DNA of 20,729 nucleotides from contig DHIO01000028.1 of the NCBI GenBank assembly GCA_002403855.1, forward strand, positions 23,314-44,042, in the 5' to 3' direction. The notes below the pieces were generated by a model that saw nothing but the letters and a program-made list of their open reading frames with translations, searched no databases and was not told where the DNA came from. This DNA is from Acidimicrobiia bacterium UBA4744. GTDB lineage: Bacteria; Actinomycetota; Acidimicrobiia; Spongiisociales; UBA4744. This document shows positions 1 through 9,930 of this stretch, piece by piece (the first letter of the stretch is position 1; the number at the start of each line of letters is the position of its first letter). Both the position numbers and the translations under genes were made by a program.

Positions 1-530
1 CAAGTGGTCTGACCGATACCGAGCAAGGTGAGTTCGTGCACTGCCTGGTAGGTGAGGGTCCCGGACCGGGACACAACCCCGACGTTCCCCGGCAGGGTGA
101 TCTCGTGGGGCATGATCCCCACGTTCGACTTCCCCGGAGAGATCAAACCGGGACAGTTGGGACCGATGAGTACGGTGTCGGGCACGGTCTGCTTGACGTA
201 GTTGTACACACGAGCCTCGTCCTGAGCTGGAATCCCCTCGGTGATGCAGACGATGACGCGGCAGCCGGCGGCGGCGGCTTCCATGATGGCGTCGGACGCG
301 AAAGCCGGGGGGACGAAGATCAACGACGTGTTGGCTCCGGTTGCCTCCACCGCCTGCCCGACCGTGTCGAAGATGGGGATCCCGGAGACCTCCTCTCCGC
401 CCTTGCCGGGTCGGGTGCCGGCTACCACACTGGTGCCGTAGGCGCGGTTGCGAAGGGCATGGAACTGGCCCTCCTTGCCGGTCAATCCCTGCACGACGAC
501 TTTGGTTGATGTGTCGATCAGAACCGCCAT
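1..530 (-). CDS. sucD: Succinyl-CoA ligase (ADP/GDP-forming) alpha subunit, 3' end cut by window edge
   Basis: This is the CoA-binding and phosphohistidine subunit of succinyl-CoA synthetase, which interconverts succinyl-CoA and succinate with substrate-level phosphorylation in the TCA cycle (cytosolic, with SucC). The translated N-terminus reads MAVLIDTSTKVVVQGLTGKE, typical of the Rossmann-like CoA-binding domain. It continues with the family motif GPNCPGLI and with PGNVGVVSRSGTLTY. About 176 of the usual 290 or so residues are inside the window. The catalytic histidine region lies beyond the left edge and cannot be checked. The ATG at 530-528 lies one base after the sucC stop and has a strong purine-rich ribosome binding site (GGGGGAGG, about 9 bases upstream), so translation is probably coupled to sucC. 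Confidence 0.95.
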   Translation of the reverse strand, partial: MAVLIDTSTKVVVQGLTGKEGQFHALRNRAYGTSVVAGTRPGKGGEEVSGIPIFDTVGQAVEATGANTSLIFVPPAFASDAIMEAAAAGCRVIVCITEGIPAQDEARVYNYVKQTVPDTVLIGPNCPGLISPGKSNVGIMPHEITLPGNVGVVSRSGTLTYQAVHELTLLGIGQTT

Positions 531-531
531 G

Positions 532-1683
532 TCAGGCCACCTCCCCCTTTGCGAGCTCGACGGCCTTTTCGGCTGCTTCCCGCATGGTCGCCGCCGGAAT
601 CAGTTGGTCGGATTGGACCTTGGCGAGAATCTCCCGTCCCTCTTCGGCGTTGGTGCCGTCCAGGCGGACGACGATCGGCCACGGCAGTTCCAGGCTCTCA
701 AAAGCATCGAGTACGCCCTGGGCGACGAGATCGCCCCGGGTTATGCCACCGAAGATGTTGATCAACACCGTCTTGACCGAGGGGTCCTGCATCAGAATCT
801 CGAGAGCGGCGGTGATGGTGTCCGCTCCGGCACCTCCGCCTACGTCGAGGAAGTTGGAGGCTCTGCCCCCGACGAGGGAAACAACGTCGAGCGTCGACAT
901 CACCAAACCGGCCCCGTTGCCGATGATGCCGATATCTCCCTCCAGCTTGATGAAGCTCAGATCGCGCTCCTTGGCCATCTTCTCTACTGGTGGAATGACA
1001 TGGTCGTCGGCCAAAGCTGGAAAATCGGGGTGCCGGAAGAAACCGTTCTCATCGAGGGCGACCTTGGCGTCGAGAGCCACCACATCGCCTTCTTCGGTGA
1101 AGATCAGCGGATTGACTTCGACGAGGTCGCAGTCGAACTCGACGAACGCCTGATACAACTTCTTCAGTAGGGCAATGGCGCCGCGGGCCGCTTTCGGGTT
1201 CAGTTTTGCGCGGTAGACCATTTCCGTTGCCTGCCAGTCGGTGAGGCCGATCACCGGATCGATGTGAACCTTCACGACGGCCTCGGGTTCGGTCGCCGCC
1301 ACTTCTTCGATGTCGATGCCCCCCTTGGCGCTGATCATCCCCAGATGCTTCTTGGCCGAGCGATCGAGCGTGAACGAGGCGTAGTACTCAGCCCTGATGT
1401 TGGAAGCGCCTTCTACCCACACCTTGTGAACCGTGTGCCCCTTGATGTCCATGCCGAGGATGGCGAGGGCGTGCTCGTGGGCCTCGTGCGGTGTCTCGGC
1501 CAGCTTGATACCGCCGGCCTTCCCGCGCCCCCCCACTTGCACCTGGGCCTTGACCACCACCGGACCGCCAATTTCCTCGGCAGCCCGCTGGGCTTCGGTC
1601 GGTGAGGTGGCCACCCGTCCGTCGGGCACGGGGACCCCGATCCGGGCGAACAGAGATTTTCCCTGATACTCGAGTAGGTCCAC
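532..1683 (-). CDS. sucC: Succinyl-CoA ligase (ADP/GDP-forming) beta subunit
   Basis: This is the nucleotide-binding ATP-grasp subunit of succinyl-CoA synthetase and the partner of SucD. The protein has 383 residues, close to the usual 385-390. The N-terminus MDLLEYQGKSLFARIGVPVP is the characteristic ATP-grasp opening. VVVKAQVQVGGRGKAGG (about residues 42-58) is the nucleotide-binding glycine-rich segment. DLVEVNPLIF (about 187-196) carries metal-binding residues, and VLINIFGGITRGD in the C-terminal ligase domain contacts the alpha subunit. The start is GTG at 1683, supported by GAGGAG six bases upstream. The stop of the upstream B12-binding gene is 12 bases before this start, and sucD follows after one base, so the three genes look like one operon. 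Whether it uses ADP or GDP cannot be read from the sequence. Confidence 0.97.
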   Translation of the reverse strand: MDLLEYQGKSLFARIGVPVPDGRVATSPTEAQRAAEEIGGPVVVKAQVQVGGRGKAGGIKLAETPHEAHEHALAILGMDIKGHTVHKVWVEGASNIRAEYYASFTLDRSAKKHLGMISAKGGIDIEEVAATEPEAVVKVHIDPVIGLTDWQATEMVYRAKLNPKAARGAIALLKKLYQAFVEFDCDLVEVNPLIFTEEGDVVALDAKVALDENGFFRHPDFPALADDHVIPPVEKMAKERDLSFIKLEGDIGIIGNGAGLVMSTLDVVSLVGGRASNFLDVGGGAGADTITAALEILMQDPSVKTVLINIFGGITRGDLVAQGVLDAFESLELPWPIVVRLDGTNAEEGREILAKVQSDQLIPAATMREAAEKAVELAKGEVA

Positions 1684-1695
1684 GGTTTCTCCTCG

Positions 1696-2088
1696 TCAGC
1701 GTTGCGGTACGTGGCCTTCCACCCAGTCGGTGATTTCGCTCAAGGGCGTCCCGGGCGTGAAGATCCCGACCAGTCCGGCTTCGAGCAGAGCGGCGGCATC
1801 TTCGTCGGGAATGATGCCCCCTCCGAAGACGACGATGTCGTCGGCGCCCCGTTCGGCGAGCAATTCGACGACTTTCGGAAAGAGGGTCATGTGGGCACCG
1901 GACAGCACCGAGAGACCGATCCCGTTCACGTCTTCCTGAATGGCGGTCTCGACGATCTGCTCCGGGGTCTGATGAAGCCCCGAATAGATCACCTCATTGC
2001 CGGCATCCCGCAGGGCCCGAGCGATGACCTTGGCGCCCCTGTCGTGTCCGTCGAGTCCCGGCTTGGCGATCAAGATCCTGCGTGGCAT
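1696..2088 (-). CDS. Stand-alone cobalamin-binding small subunit of an acyl-CoA mutase
   Basis: This 130-residue protein is just the B12-binding domain of the methylmalonyl-CoA mutase class. It contains the base-off/His-on signature DGHDRG (DxHxxG, about residues 15-20), LSVLSGAH (SxL motif) and VFGGGIIP (GG motif), so the histidine that ligates cobalt is present. Its size matches separate small subunits such as the archaeal MCM beta chain, IcmB or HcmB. The large catalytic subunit is not in this window, so the substrate (methylmalonyl-, isobutyryl- or 2-hydroxyisobutyryl-CoA) is undetermined. It lies 12 bases upstream of sucC. That suggests methylmalonyl-CoA mutase, which makes succinyl-CoA, but this is inference. 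The start is ATG at 2088. No strong ribosome site is seen, but a TAACCT box ends about 10 bases upstream. A longer reading frame extending to 3189 is antisense to the transaldolase and was discarded. Confidence 0.88.
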   Translation of the reverse strand: MPRRILIAKPGLDGHDRGAKVIARALRDAGNEVIYSGLHQTPEQIVETAIQEDVNGIGLSVLSGAHMTLFPKVVELLAERGADDIVVFGGGIIPDEDAAALLEAGLVGIFTPGTPLSEITDWVEGHVPQR

Positions 2089-2149
2089 GGCGAACCCGAG
2101 GTTACCGCACCGACAGACCACCTGATTCCCAGTCCGGACGGTGCAGACT

Positions 2150-2198
2150 GTTTTGGCGTCCTGAACCCGGCCTATTTCGGGGCCCAGGACGCCAAAAC
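2150..2198. repeat. 14-bp perfect inverted repeat between divergent operons
   Basis: GTTTTGGCGTCCTG at 2150-2163 is repeated exactly in reverse complement (CAGGACGCCAAAAC) at 2185-2198. The 21-base centre holds a further GGCC/GGCC or CCCG/CGGG pairing, so a long cruciform or RNA hairpin is possible. It sits in the 177-base divergent gap between the B12-subunit/sucCD operon and transaldolase, where no terminator is needed. It could be an operator for a dimeric regulator serving both promoters, or a copy of a dispersed palindromic repeat. Only one copy is seen in this window. Confidence 0.8.
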
Positions 2199-2265
2199 TC
2201 GGTACTTGGAAGGCTTGCGCACCCGCTACGGTTGGACCTGAGTGAACCAATCTGGAGGAGCCGCC

Positions 2266-3375
2266 ATGTCCAACATTCACGGAGTCGCCGCCCAGGGTCA
2301 GAGCATCTGGATGGACGAGATATCGAGACAACTCCTCAAACCGGAGGGGCTGTCCGCTCTGGTCGACGGCGCCGCAGTCACCGGCGTGACCTCGAACCCC
2401 ACGATTTTTGCCAACGCCATCGTCGGGTCGACGGACTACGACGAAGCACTCCACGAACTGGTGGAACGGGAAGCCGACACCGCCGAGATCTACACGGCGC
2501 TGGTCACCCGCGACATCCGCGACGCCTGTGACGCCCTCCGACCGGTGTGGCAGGACACCGATGGTGCCGACGGCTTTGTCTCGGTCGAGGTGTCCCCGGA
2601 GCTGGCCAACGAAACGGAGGCGACCATTCAGGAGGCCCGGGACTGGTGGAAGAGGGTGGACCGGCCCAACCTGCTCATCAAGGTACCGGCCACCCCGGCA
2701 GGGATCCCCGCCGTGCGGCAGTTGATCGGTGAGGGCATCTCCCTCAATGTGACTCTGATCTTCTCGCTGGAACGATACCGGGAAGTCATGGATGCCTACC
2801 TGGACGGCCTGGAGACCTACGCGCAAACGGGCGGAGACCTCTCCCGGATCAACTCGGTGGCTTCCTTCTTCATATCGCGGGTCGACACCGAAGTAGACAA
2901 GCGCCTCGAGCAGATCGGCACCGAAGAGGCCCTCGCCCTGCGCGGCCAGGCCGCCATCGCCAACGCCCGGGCGGCCTACGGCCTGTTCCTCGAAGCGTTT
3001 GCGGGAGGGCGCTGGGATTCGTTGTCGGCCCGGGGAGCGCGCATTCAGCGTCCCCTCTGGGCTTCCACCAGCACCAAGAATCCCGACTACCCGGACACGC
3101 TGTACGTCGACGAGCTCGTCGTGGCCGACACGGTGAACACCGTCCCGGTGAAGACGATCGAGGCCTACCAGGATCACGGCAACCCCCATCCTTCGGCATT
3201 CGGCGCATCAGAGATCGCCGGAGCCGAGGCAACGCTCGAGAGGCTGGGAGCGGTGGGAATCGACTACGACAGCGTGGTGCAGGTTCTCGAGGACGAAGGC
3301 GTTCAGAAGTTCGCCGACTCGTATCGCGAACTGCTCGATTCGATCGAGCAGAAGCGGCTCGCACTGCACGGGTGA
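2266..3375 (+). CDS. tal: Transaldolase
   Basis: Transaldolase of the non-oxidative pentose phosphate pathway moves a dihydroxyacetone unit from sedoheptulose-7-phosphate to glyceraldehyde-3-phosphate in the cytosol. The protein has 369 residues, the size of the longer actinobacterial Tal class. Motifs seen are GVTSNPTIF (about 40-48), with the family's TSNP signature, and NLLIKVPAT (about 135-143), whose Lys139 is the Schiff-base lysine. The chosen ATG at 2266 has GGAGGAG five bases upstream. An in-frame GTG at 2242 would start upstream of this ribosome site and was rejected. The gene is alone on its strand and convergent with pcrA (23 bases between stops). A weak hairpin (GGGCGCC 3393-3399 with GGCGCCC 3415-3421) at the junction lacks a T tract. 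No other pentose-phosphate genes are adjacent. Confidence 0.96.
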   Translation: MSNIHGVAAQGQSIWMDEISRQLLKPEGLSALVDGAAVTGVTSNPTIFANAIVGSTDYDEALHELVEREADTAEIYTALVTRDIRDACDALRPVWQDTDGADGFVSVEVSPELANETEATIQEARDWWKRVDRPNLLIKVPATPAGIPAVRQLIGEGISLNVTLIFSLERYREVMDAYLDGLETYAQTGGDLSRINSVASFFISRVDTEVDKRLEQIGTEEALALRGQAAIANARAAYGLFLEAFAGGRWDSLSARGARIQRPLWASTSTKNPDYPDTLYVDELVVADTVNTVPVKTIEAYQDHGNPHPSAFGASEIAGAEATLERLGAVGIDYDSVVQVLEDEGVQKFADSYRELLDSIEQKRLALHG

Positions 3376-3398
3376 GAATGTGCTTGCTGCCGGGGCGC

Positions 3399-5642
<2,244 letters not shown>

Positions 5643-5648
5643 GAGCCG

Positions 5649-5654
5649 ATGGTA
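5649..5654 (-). promoter_or_regulatory. Putative -10 box for a leaderless pcrA transcript
   Basis: On the minus strand TACCAT is followed by six bases (CGGCTC) and then the GTG start of pcrA, with no Shine-Dalgarno sequence. This spacing places the transcription start at, or within a base of, the start codon. The -35 region is not recognisable. The nearly identical arrangement TACCAT-N6-GTG occurs at the Nudix gene (18684-18696), which strengthens the reading. Confidence 0.45.
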
Positions 5655-5675
5655 CCCGGCCGGAAGGGGCTAATC

Positions 5676-5685
5676 ACACGCGTGT
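5676..5685. promoter_or_regulatory. Perfect 10-bp palindrome upstream of pcrA, possible operator
   Basis: ACACGCGTGT is a perfect palindrome, extended imperfectly by flanking T/A bases, in the 53-base gap between the histidine kinase stop and the pcrA start. It sits 34 bases upstream of the start codon, where a repressor or activator of the leaderless promoter would bind. It does not match the Gram-positive LexA box I know (CGAAC-N4-GTTCG type), so no regulator is named. Confidence 0.35.
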
Positions 5686-5695
5686 AAGCGGTGTT

Positions 5696-6577
5696 TCAGC
5701 GAACCGTGACCTGGACGGTTCCGTCGGACCCGACGACCCGCCCTTCGTCGTCGGCTTCGGCGGCCAGCTCGGGAGGCGAAGTCCTGATGGTGAAGCAGAA
5801 GCGACTGCCCGTGGGAAAACGGTGTTCGTACCAGAGGTCGCCGCCCATCGCTCGCGCCAGCTTCAGGGCAATCGGAAGGCCCAATCCAATCCCCTTGTCC
5901 GAGCGAGCGTCGCCCTTCGAGAGTTGCTCGAAGTGAGTGAACACCCGATCCACATCTTGTTCGGGAATTCCGGGACCGTTGTCCGACACCACCACGAGAT
6001 AGAACTCACCGTACGGACTGCCCTCGACGAGGATCTGATCGCCCCCATAGTCACGGGCGTTCTCGACCAGGTTGCGCAGCACCTGCTGGACGCGTCGTGC
6101 GTCGGCGAAGACCGATACCCCGCCCGGGATTTCTACCGCTGCCTCGCGCGCCGCCCCCGGCGGCAGGATGCTGCTGGTGACATTGCGCGCAACCTCCGCC
6201 AGTTCAAACATCCCGAGGTCGAGCCGCAGCCGGCCCGCTTCGAGCCTGGGAATAACCAGCACGTCTTCCACCAACTCCGATAGGAGGAGGGCTTGCTTGT
6301 TGATGATGATCAGGAACTCGTCGACCTCTTCGTCCGGCAGGTCTTTCCACGACTCGAGCAACGTATCCGTGAAACCGGCAATGGAGGTGAGCGGCGTTCG
6401 CAGTTCGTGGCTGACCATCGAGACAAACTCGTTCTTCATTCGTCTCGCCCGGTCGCCGGACTGGGTAGCGAGCTTCTCCCGCCCCCGAGCCGCTCGCACC
6501 GCGCGAATGGCGGCCAAGACGGCAACAACGGCCACGAGCGAGGCGCTCCCGCCTATGAGTTCAGGCCAGTTCTCCAT
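5696..6577 (-). CDS. Membrane-anchored sensor histidine kinase
   Basis: This is a 293-residue two-component kinase with one N-terminal membrane helix (about residues 9-28, SASLVAVVAVLAAI) and almost nothing outside the membrane, so the signal is probably sensed in the membrane or cytoplasm, or received from a partner. The HisKA domain has SHELRTP with phospho-acceptor His57. The HATPase domain has the N box NLVENARDYGG (about 169-179), G1 DNGPGIP (199-205), the F box FTHFEQ (about 213-218) and G2 KGIGLGLPI (about 228-236), so it should be catalytically active. The start is ATG at 6577 with CGGAGG about 12 bases upstream. It lies 105 bases after the receiver-GAF gene. No response regulator is directly fused or adjacent on the other side, so the upstream receiver-GAF protein or the CheA-like hybrid is the likely partner. 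The ligand is unknown. Confidence 0.9.
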   Translation of the reverse strand: MENWPELIGGSASLVAVVAVLAAIRAVRAARGREKLATQSGDRARRMKNEFVSMVSHELRTPLTSIAGFTDTLLESWKDLPDEEVDEFLIIINKQALLLSELVEDVLVIPRLEAGRLRLDLGMFELAEVARNVTSSILPPGAAREAAVEIPGGVSVFADARRVQQVLRNLVENARDYGGDQILVEGSPYGEFYLVVVSDNGPGIPEQDVDRVFTHFEQLSKGDARSDKGIGLGLPIALKLARAMGGDLWYEHRFPTGSRFCFTIRTSPPELAAEADDEGRVVGSDGTVQVTVR

Positions 6578-6682
6578 TGCCTCTACAGCCTCCGGTTGAG
6601 CAGCTCACATGCTGCCCACATGAGCTATCGACACGAACCCGAATGAGATTGAGGTCTTCAGGAGGGACCGGCACAGCCGCAT

Positions 6683-7681
6683 CTAGGACTCAGGATCACC
6701 GTAGAGCGAGGAAAGGCTGAGCCGGGCCTCCTGTTCAAGGAGTTTCTGGTGGTGATAGGCCGATTCGACCACGGCCGCCAGGGGGTACTCGACCATCCGC
6801 AGGGTGCGAGCAACCTGCGGGGTGAAAACTCCCGGCCGGCGCGACCCGACGGCGAGGATGCCGAGGACTTGACCGCGAGAACGCAACCCCATCGCGAAGA
6901 ACGAGGGCCAACCTCCGTCGGAGTCGGCTTCGGCGAAATCATCTGCGCCGGCCCGCCACACGCCCAGTTCCTCAGGACTCACGGAGATCGAAGCCAGTTG
7001 TTCGAGGTGGCCGGCGGCCAAAGCCCGGAAGTGATCGAACTCGGTCTTCGATAGCTGCGTATCCATGCGGATGGCCAACCGCCGTTCCGCCGTCAGCGCG
7101 ATTCCGGCCAGGTCGTAGTCAACGAAACGGCGGAGAATCTGCAGGGATTCCTGCAACGTGGTTGGTAGGTCCATGGCCCGGGTGGCCATCGTAACGATGT
7201 CGTTCACGATGGTGGCGTCGAACAGCTTGCGATCCAGGAGCTCCGTGACCCGTGCCAGCACGTCGACCTGGTCGAGCTGTTGGGGTACGACGTCGCCGGT
7301 ACTGAGCTCGGAGAGTGCCCTGGTTGCCCCGATCGTCCGGATGGATGCGAGAAGTTCCTCACCAAGCGATTCCTTGGTCAGGTACCCGTCCGCCCCGGAC
7401 TTCTCCGACCAGTAGCGGTCTTCGGCACTGTCGAGAGCCGTGAGGATCAGAACGGGAATGTGAGCAACCGACCAATCCTCCTTGATGAGCCGGCAGGCTA
7501 CGTATCCGCTCATCCGCGGCATCTTGATGTCCAGCAGAACCAGATCCGGAGCTTCGGAATAGAACTGCTGAATGGCCTCGATACCGTCTTCCGCGGTGAC
7601 CACGTCATACCCGGCGTCCCGGAGCAACGACGTTACCGCTGCTCTGATGACCGGGCTGTCGTCGGCAACCAGAATCTTCAC
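6683..7681 (-). CDS. Response regulator: receiver domain plus GAF-like domain
   Basis: The protein has 332 residues. An N-terminal receiver domain (1-118) has acidic residues Asp7 and Asp8, phospho-acceptor Asp51 in LLDIKMPRMSG, Thr81 and Lys103, so it is complete. A C-terminal region (about 140-325) resembles a GAF domain, with FVDYDLAGIAL, FAMGLRSRGQVLGILAVGSR and FTPQVARTLRMVEYPLAAVVESA as core strands and the closing helix. It has no DNA-binding, GGDEF, EAL or phosphatase domain, so its output is probably ligand binding or protein contact. The start is GTG at 7681. It overlaps the stop of the CheA-like gene by four bases (GTGA), with GAGGTG upstream, so the two are translationally coupled and likely form one phosphorelay. 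The GAF ligand is not predictable. Confidence 0.88.
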   Translation of the reverse strand: MKILVADDSPVIRAAVTSLLRDAGYDVVTAEDGIEAIQQFYSEAPDLVLLDIKMPRMSGYVACRLIKEDWSVAHIPVLILTALDSAEDRYWSEKSGADGYLTKESLGEELLASIRTIGATRALSELSTGDVVPQQLDQVDVLARVTELLDRKLFDATIVNDIVTMATRAMDLPTTLQESLQILRRFVDYDLAGIALTAERRLAIRMDTQLSKTEFDHFRALAAGHLEQLASISVSPEELGVWRAGADDFAEADSDGGWPSFFAMGLRSRGQVLGILAVGSRRPGVFTPQVARTLRMVEYPLAAVVESAYHHQKLLEQEARLSLSSLYGDPES

Positions 7682-9930
7682 CGGTTCACCTCGGTTCGAT
7701 CATCGGGTTGTTCCGCCGTGCGCATCTCGAGCAGAGATTGGAGGGTGGTCGCCAGCAAGCCCTGCCTCAAATCAGCCTTGTCGAGATAGGCATCAACGCC
7801 GGCCGACCAGGCCCGGGCCTGGTCCTCCTCCTCGGCAACGGCCGACACCATGACGACCGGCAGCGATGGGAGGATCTCCCGAACCGCCGTGACCAACTCG
7901 ACACCGTCCGATCCCGGCATGGCGTAGTCAACAACCAGGGCATCAAAACTCTCCGACCTGAGCTTGGCCAGCCCTTCGTCGGCATCGGCAGCGACCAGGG
8001 TTTCGAAACCCTGACCGGTGAGCACCGACCCCACCAACTGGCGTGCTCCGCTCGAATCGTCAACCACCAAGACCCGAGGCCTCGACATGACGGGGGTCGG
8101 GAGCAACCGCACTCGGTCCCCCAACCGGTTGGGCTCGATCACCACAACGACCTCTCCTCCACCGAGCACCGCAGCGCCCGTTAGGTGCGGCACTCCGGCC
8201 AATACGGGACCCAGACCCTTGACGGCAACCTGGCGTCTGCCGATGATGCGCGGCACCGTTACTGCGACATGACCGGACCGGGTGGCCAGGACGATAACCT
8301 CGTTGACCGCCTCTGTTTCGGGGAGCCCGACCGCCGAGGCGAACGATGAGATCGGCAGTCGCTGGCTCTGATGGACAAGCTCCATCCGATCTCGTCCGGG
8401 GCGCACTTCGGCACCCGAAAGGGCAAAGGCCGCCACTACGGCAGCCGCCGGGATACCCCAGTGGCGCCTCTCTGCCTCGAGCAGCAACATGTCCTGCAAG
8501 GCCCAGGAGGCAGGCAACGTCAACATCACCGAGGTGCCGTGGCCGGGCCGCGATTCGATGGTTATCCCGCCGTTCAACATCTCGGCGGTCTCGGCCACCA
8601 TGGCCAGCCCGGCACCGTCACCGCTGAGATCGGTCGTATCGATCGATGTCGAGAAGCCTCCCCCGTAGAGCAGCCTGATCATCTCGCCTTCGGGGAGCGT
8701 ATCGCCTGGGGATATCAAGCCTCGTTCCCAGGCCGCCTCCTTGACCGCTTCCCAATCGATCCCGCGGCCATCGTCTTCTACCGTGATGATCAAACTGTTC
8801 TTGGAGATCTGGGCCCGAACCGCCAGGGTGGCGGTCCCCGGTTTGCCCGCTGCCTCACGGTCCTCCGGCCCCTCGATTCCGTGATCGATGGCGTTGACGA
8901 GGAGATGACGCAGAGGCTCGCGAAGATGTTCGATGATTTGCCGATCGACCTCGACGTCGTCTCCGACAAGCTCAAAACGGACTTGTTTCCCAGTCCGGCG
9001 GCTCAGGTAGCGCACGAACTGATGGAATGTGTCGGTGATCTCCGTGAGAGGAGCAGCTACGAGCTGCAAAGCCCGTCGTTGGAGGTCTTCAACCGCCAGA
9101 TCGAGTGTCTCCACGGCGGATTCCCAGTTGGCGGCGAGCGAAGCCACCTCGCGGGGATTGCTGGAGACCGCCAGCCGCAACCCCTGCACCGCGCCGGCCA
9201 GCGCGGCTGCGTCGAGACGAACCTCGGCAGCTCGGTTGATCAGGCGATACAGGCGGGTGGTTTCCACCCGGGTAGCCGGACCCACCAGACCCGATTCCAC
9301 CGAGGACAGCAGGCCGCCCAGATCGAGGAGTTCGGGAGTCCCCATCTCCAGCACCGGACTCGGAGCCGGCCGGGTTGCCGGGTATGGAGGTAGCACGGGC
9401 ACCGACGGAGCTACCTCTGCCGGGGCCGGCGGCGGCGGAGCCGGCTCGGCTGCCGGAGGTTCCGACCCGCTGAGATAGTCCTCCAGAGCTTCGACGGCGA
9501 CCTGCAGTTGGGCGGAAGGGCCGTCGCCTCCCGCATCAATTGATTCATCAAACTCTGCGGCGACCCCTCCCAGGAGTTCGCCGAGTTCGGCGCTCGGCTC
9601 GAGCGTTCCTTCGGATACTTCCCGCCAGGCTGCCTCGAGCACACGGGCCGCTTCACCCATACCGATGAATCCCATTACCCGGGAAGAACCCTTGATCGTA
9701 TGGGCGTCGCGGAAGAGCGTCGAGTACCCGTCTGGATCGGCTCGACCTTCCGCCATCGCGGTAGCGCCCTCGACAAGATTGGCAGAGCGCTGCGTTACTT
9801 CTTCGCGGAAGATGGCCAGGAGCTCTGCATCGTTGCCCAACTCCAAGATGAACCTCTCAAATGGACGGTCCTCAGGGGTATCGGTCGGCCGCTGGAGCGA
9901 CTTGAGAGAAAGGGAGAGGCCTACTCCCAC
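7678..9930 (-). CDS. CheA-like hybrid histidine kinase (HPt, kinase core, CheW, receiver)
   Basis: This 750-residue soluble protein is built like FrzE or PilL/ChpA. An HPt domain (about 28-130) carries RDAHTIKGSS with phosphorylatable His77. A Pro/Ala-rich linker follows (about 155-195), then a helical P3-like segment (200-310). The CheA-type HATPase (about 310-475) has HLLVNAIDHGIE (342-353) and EDDGRGID (385-392). A CheW-like domain spans about 478-605, and a C-terminal receiver (618-738) has Asp668 in LVVDYAMPG and Lys718. The G2 box reads GDGAGLAMV instead of the usual GRGVGMDVV, so it is divergent. The CheY-docking P2 domain is absent. The GTG at 9930 overlaps the 3' end of guaA by 10 bases and lacks a clear ribosome site. 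A TTG at 9846 with GAGAGG six bases upstream is a credible shorter start. No chemoreceptor, CheR or CheB gene is in the window. Confidence 0.9.
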   Translation of the reverse strand: MGVGLSLSLKSLQRPTDTPEDRPFERFILELGNDAELLAIFREEVTQRSANLVEGATAMAEGRADPDGYSTLFRDAHTIKGSSRVMGFIGMGEAARVLEAAWREVSEGTLEPSAELGELLGGVAAEFDESIDAGGDGPSAQLQVAVEALEDYLSGSEPPAAEPAPPPPAPAEVAPSVPVLPPYPATRPAPSPVLEMGTPELLDLGGLLSSVESGLVGPATRVETTRLYRLINRAAEVRLDAAALAGAVQGLRLAVSSNPREVASLAANWESAVETLDLAVEDLQRRALQLVAAPLTEITDTFHQFVRYLSRRTGKQVRFELVGDDVEVDRQIIEHLREPLRHLLVNAIDHGIEGPEDREAAGKPGTATLAVRAQISKNSLIITVEDDGRGIDWEAVKEAAWERGLISPGDTLPEGEMIRLLYGGGFSTSIDTTDLSGDGAGLAMVAETAEMLNGGITIESRPGHGTSVMLTLPASWALQDMLLLEAERRHWGIPAAAVVAAFALSGAEVRPGRDRMELVHQSQRLPISSFASAVGLPETEAVNEVIVLATRSGHVAVTVPRIIGRRQVAVKGLGPVLAGVPHLTGAAVLGGGEVVVVIEPNRLGDRVRLLPTPVMSRPRVLVVDDSSGARQLVGSVLTGQGFETLVAADADEGLAKLRSESFDALVVDYAMPGSDGVELVTAVREILPSLPVVMVSAVAEEEDQARAWSAGVDAYLDKADLRQGLLATTLQSLLEMRTAEQPDDRTEVNR

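Noticed and set aside
2089..3189. N-terminal extension of the B12-binding subunit to about 497 residues
   Set aside because: The extension is antisense to transaldolase, crosses the inverted repeat and has no similarity to the mutase large subunit. The 130-residue form has the normal small-subunit size.
6602..6626. AGCTCA/TGAGCT inverted repeat in the gap between the regulator and kinase genes
   Set aside because: Six base pairs with a 13-base loop and no T tract is within chance expectation, so it was not called a terminator or operator.
8371..9393. 340-codon open frame on the plus strand
   Set aside because: It is antisense to the CheA-like gene, with no recognisable domain.
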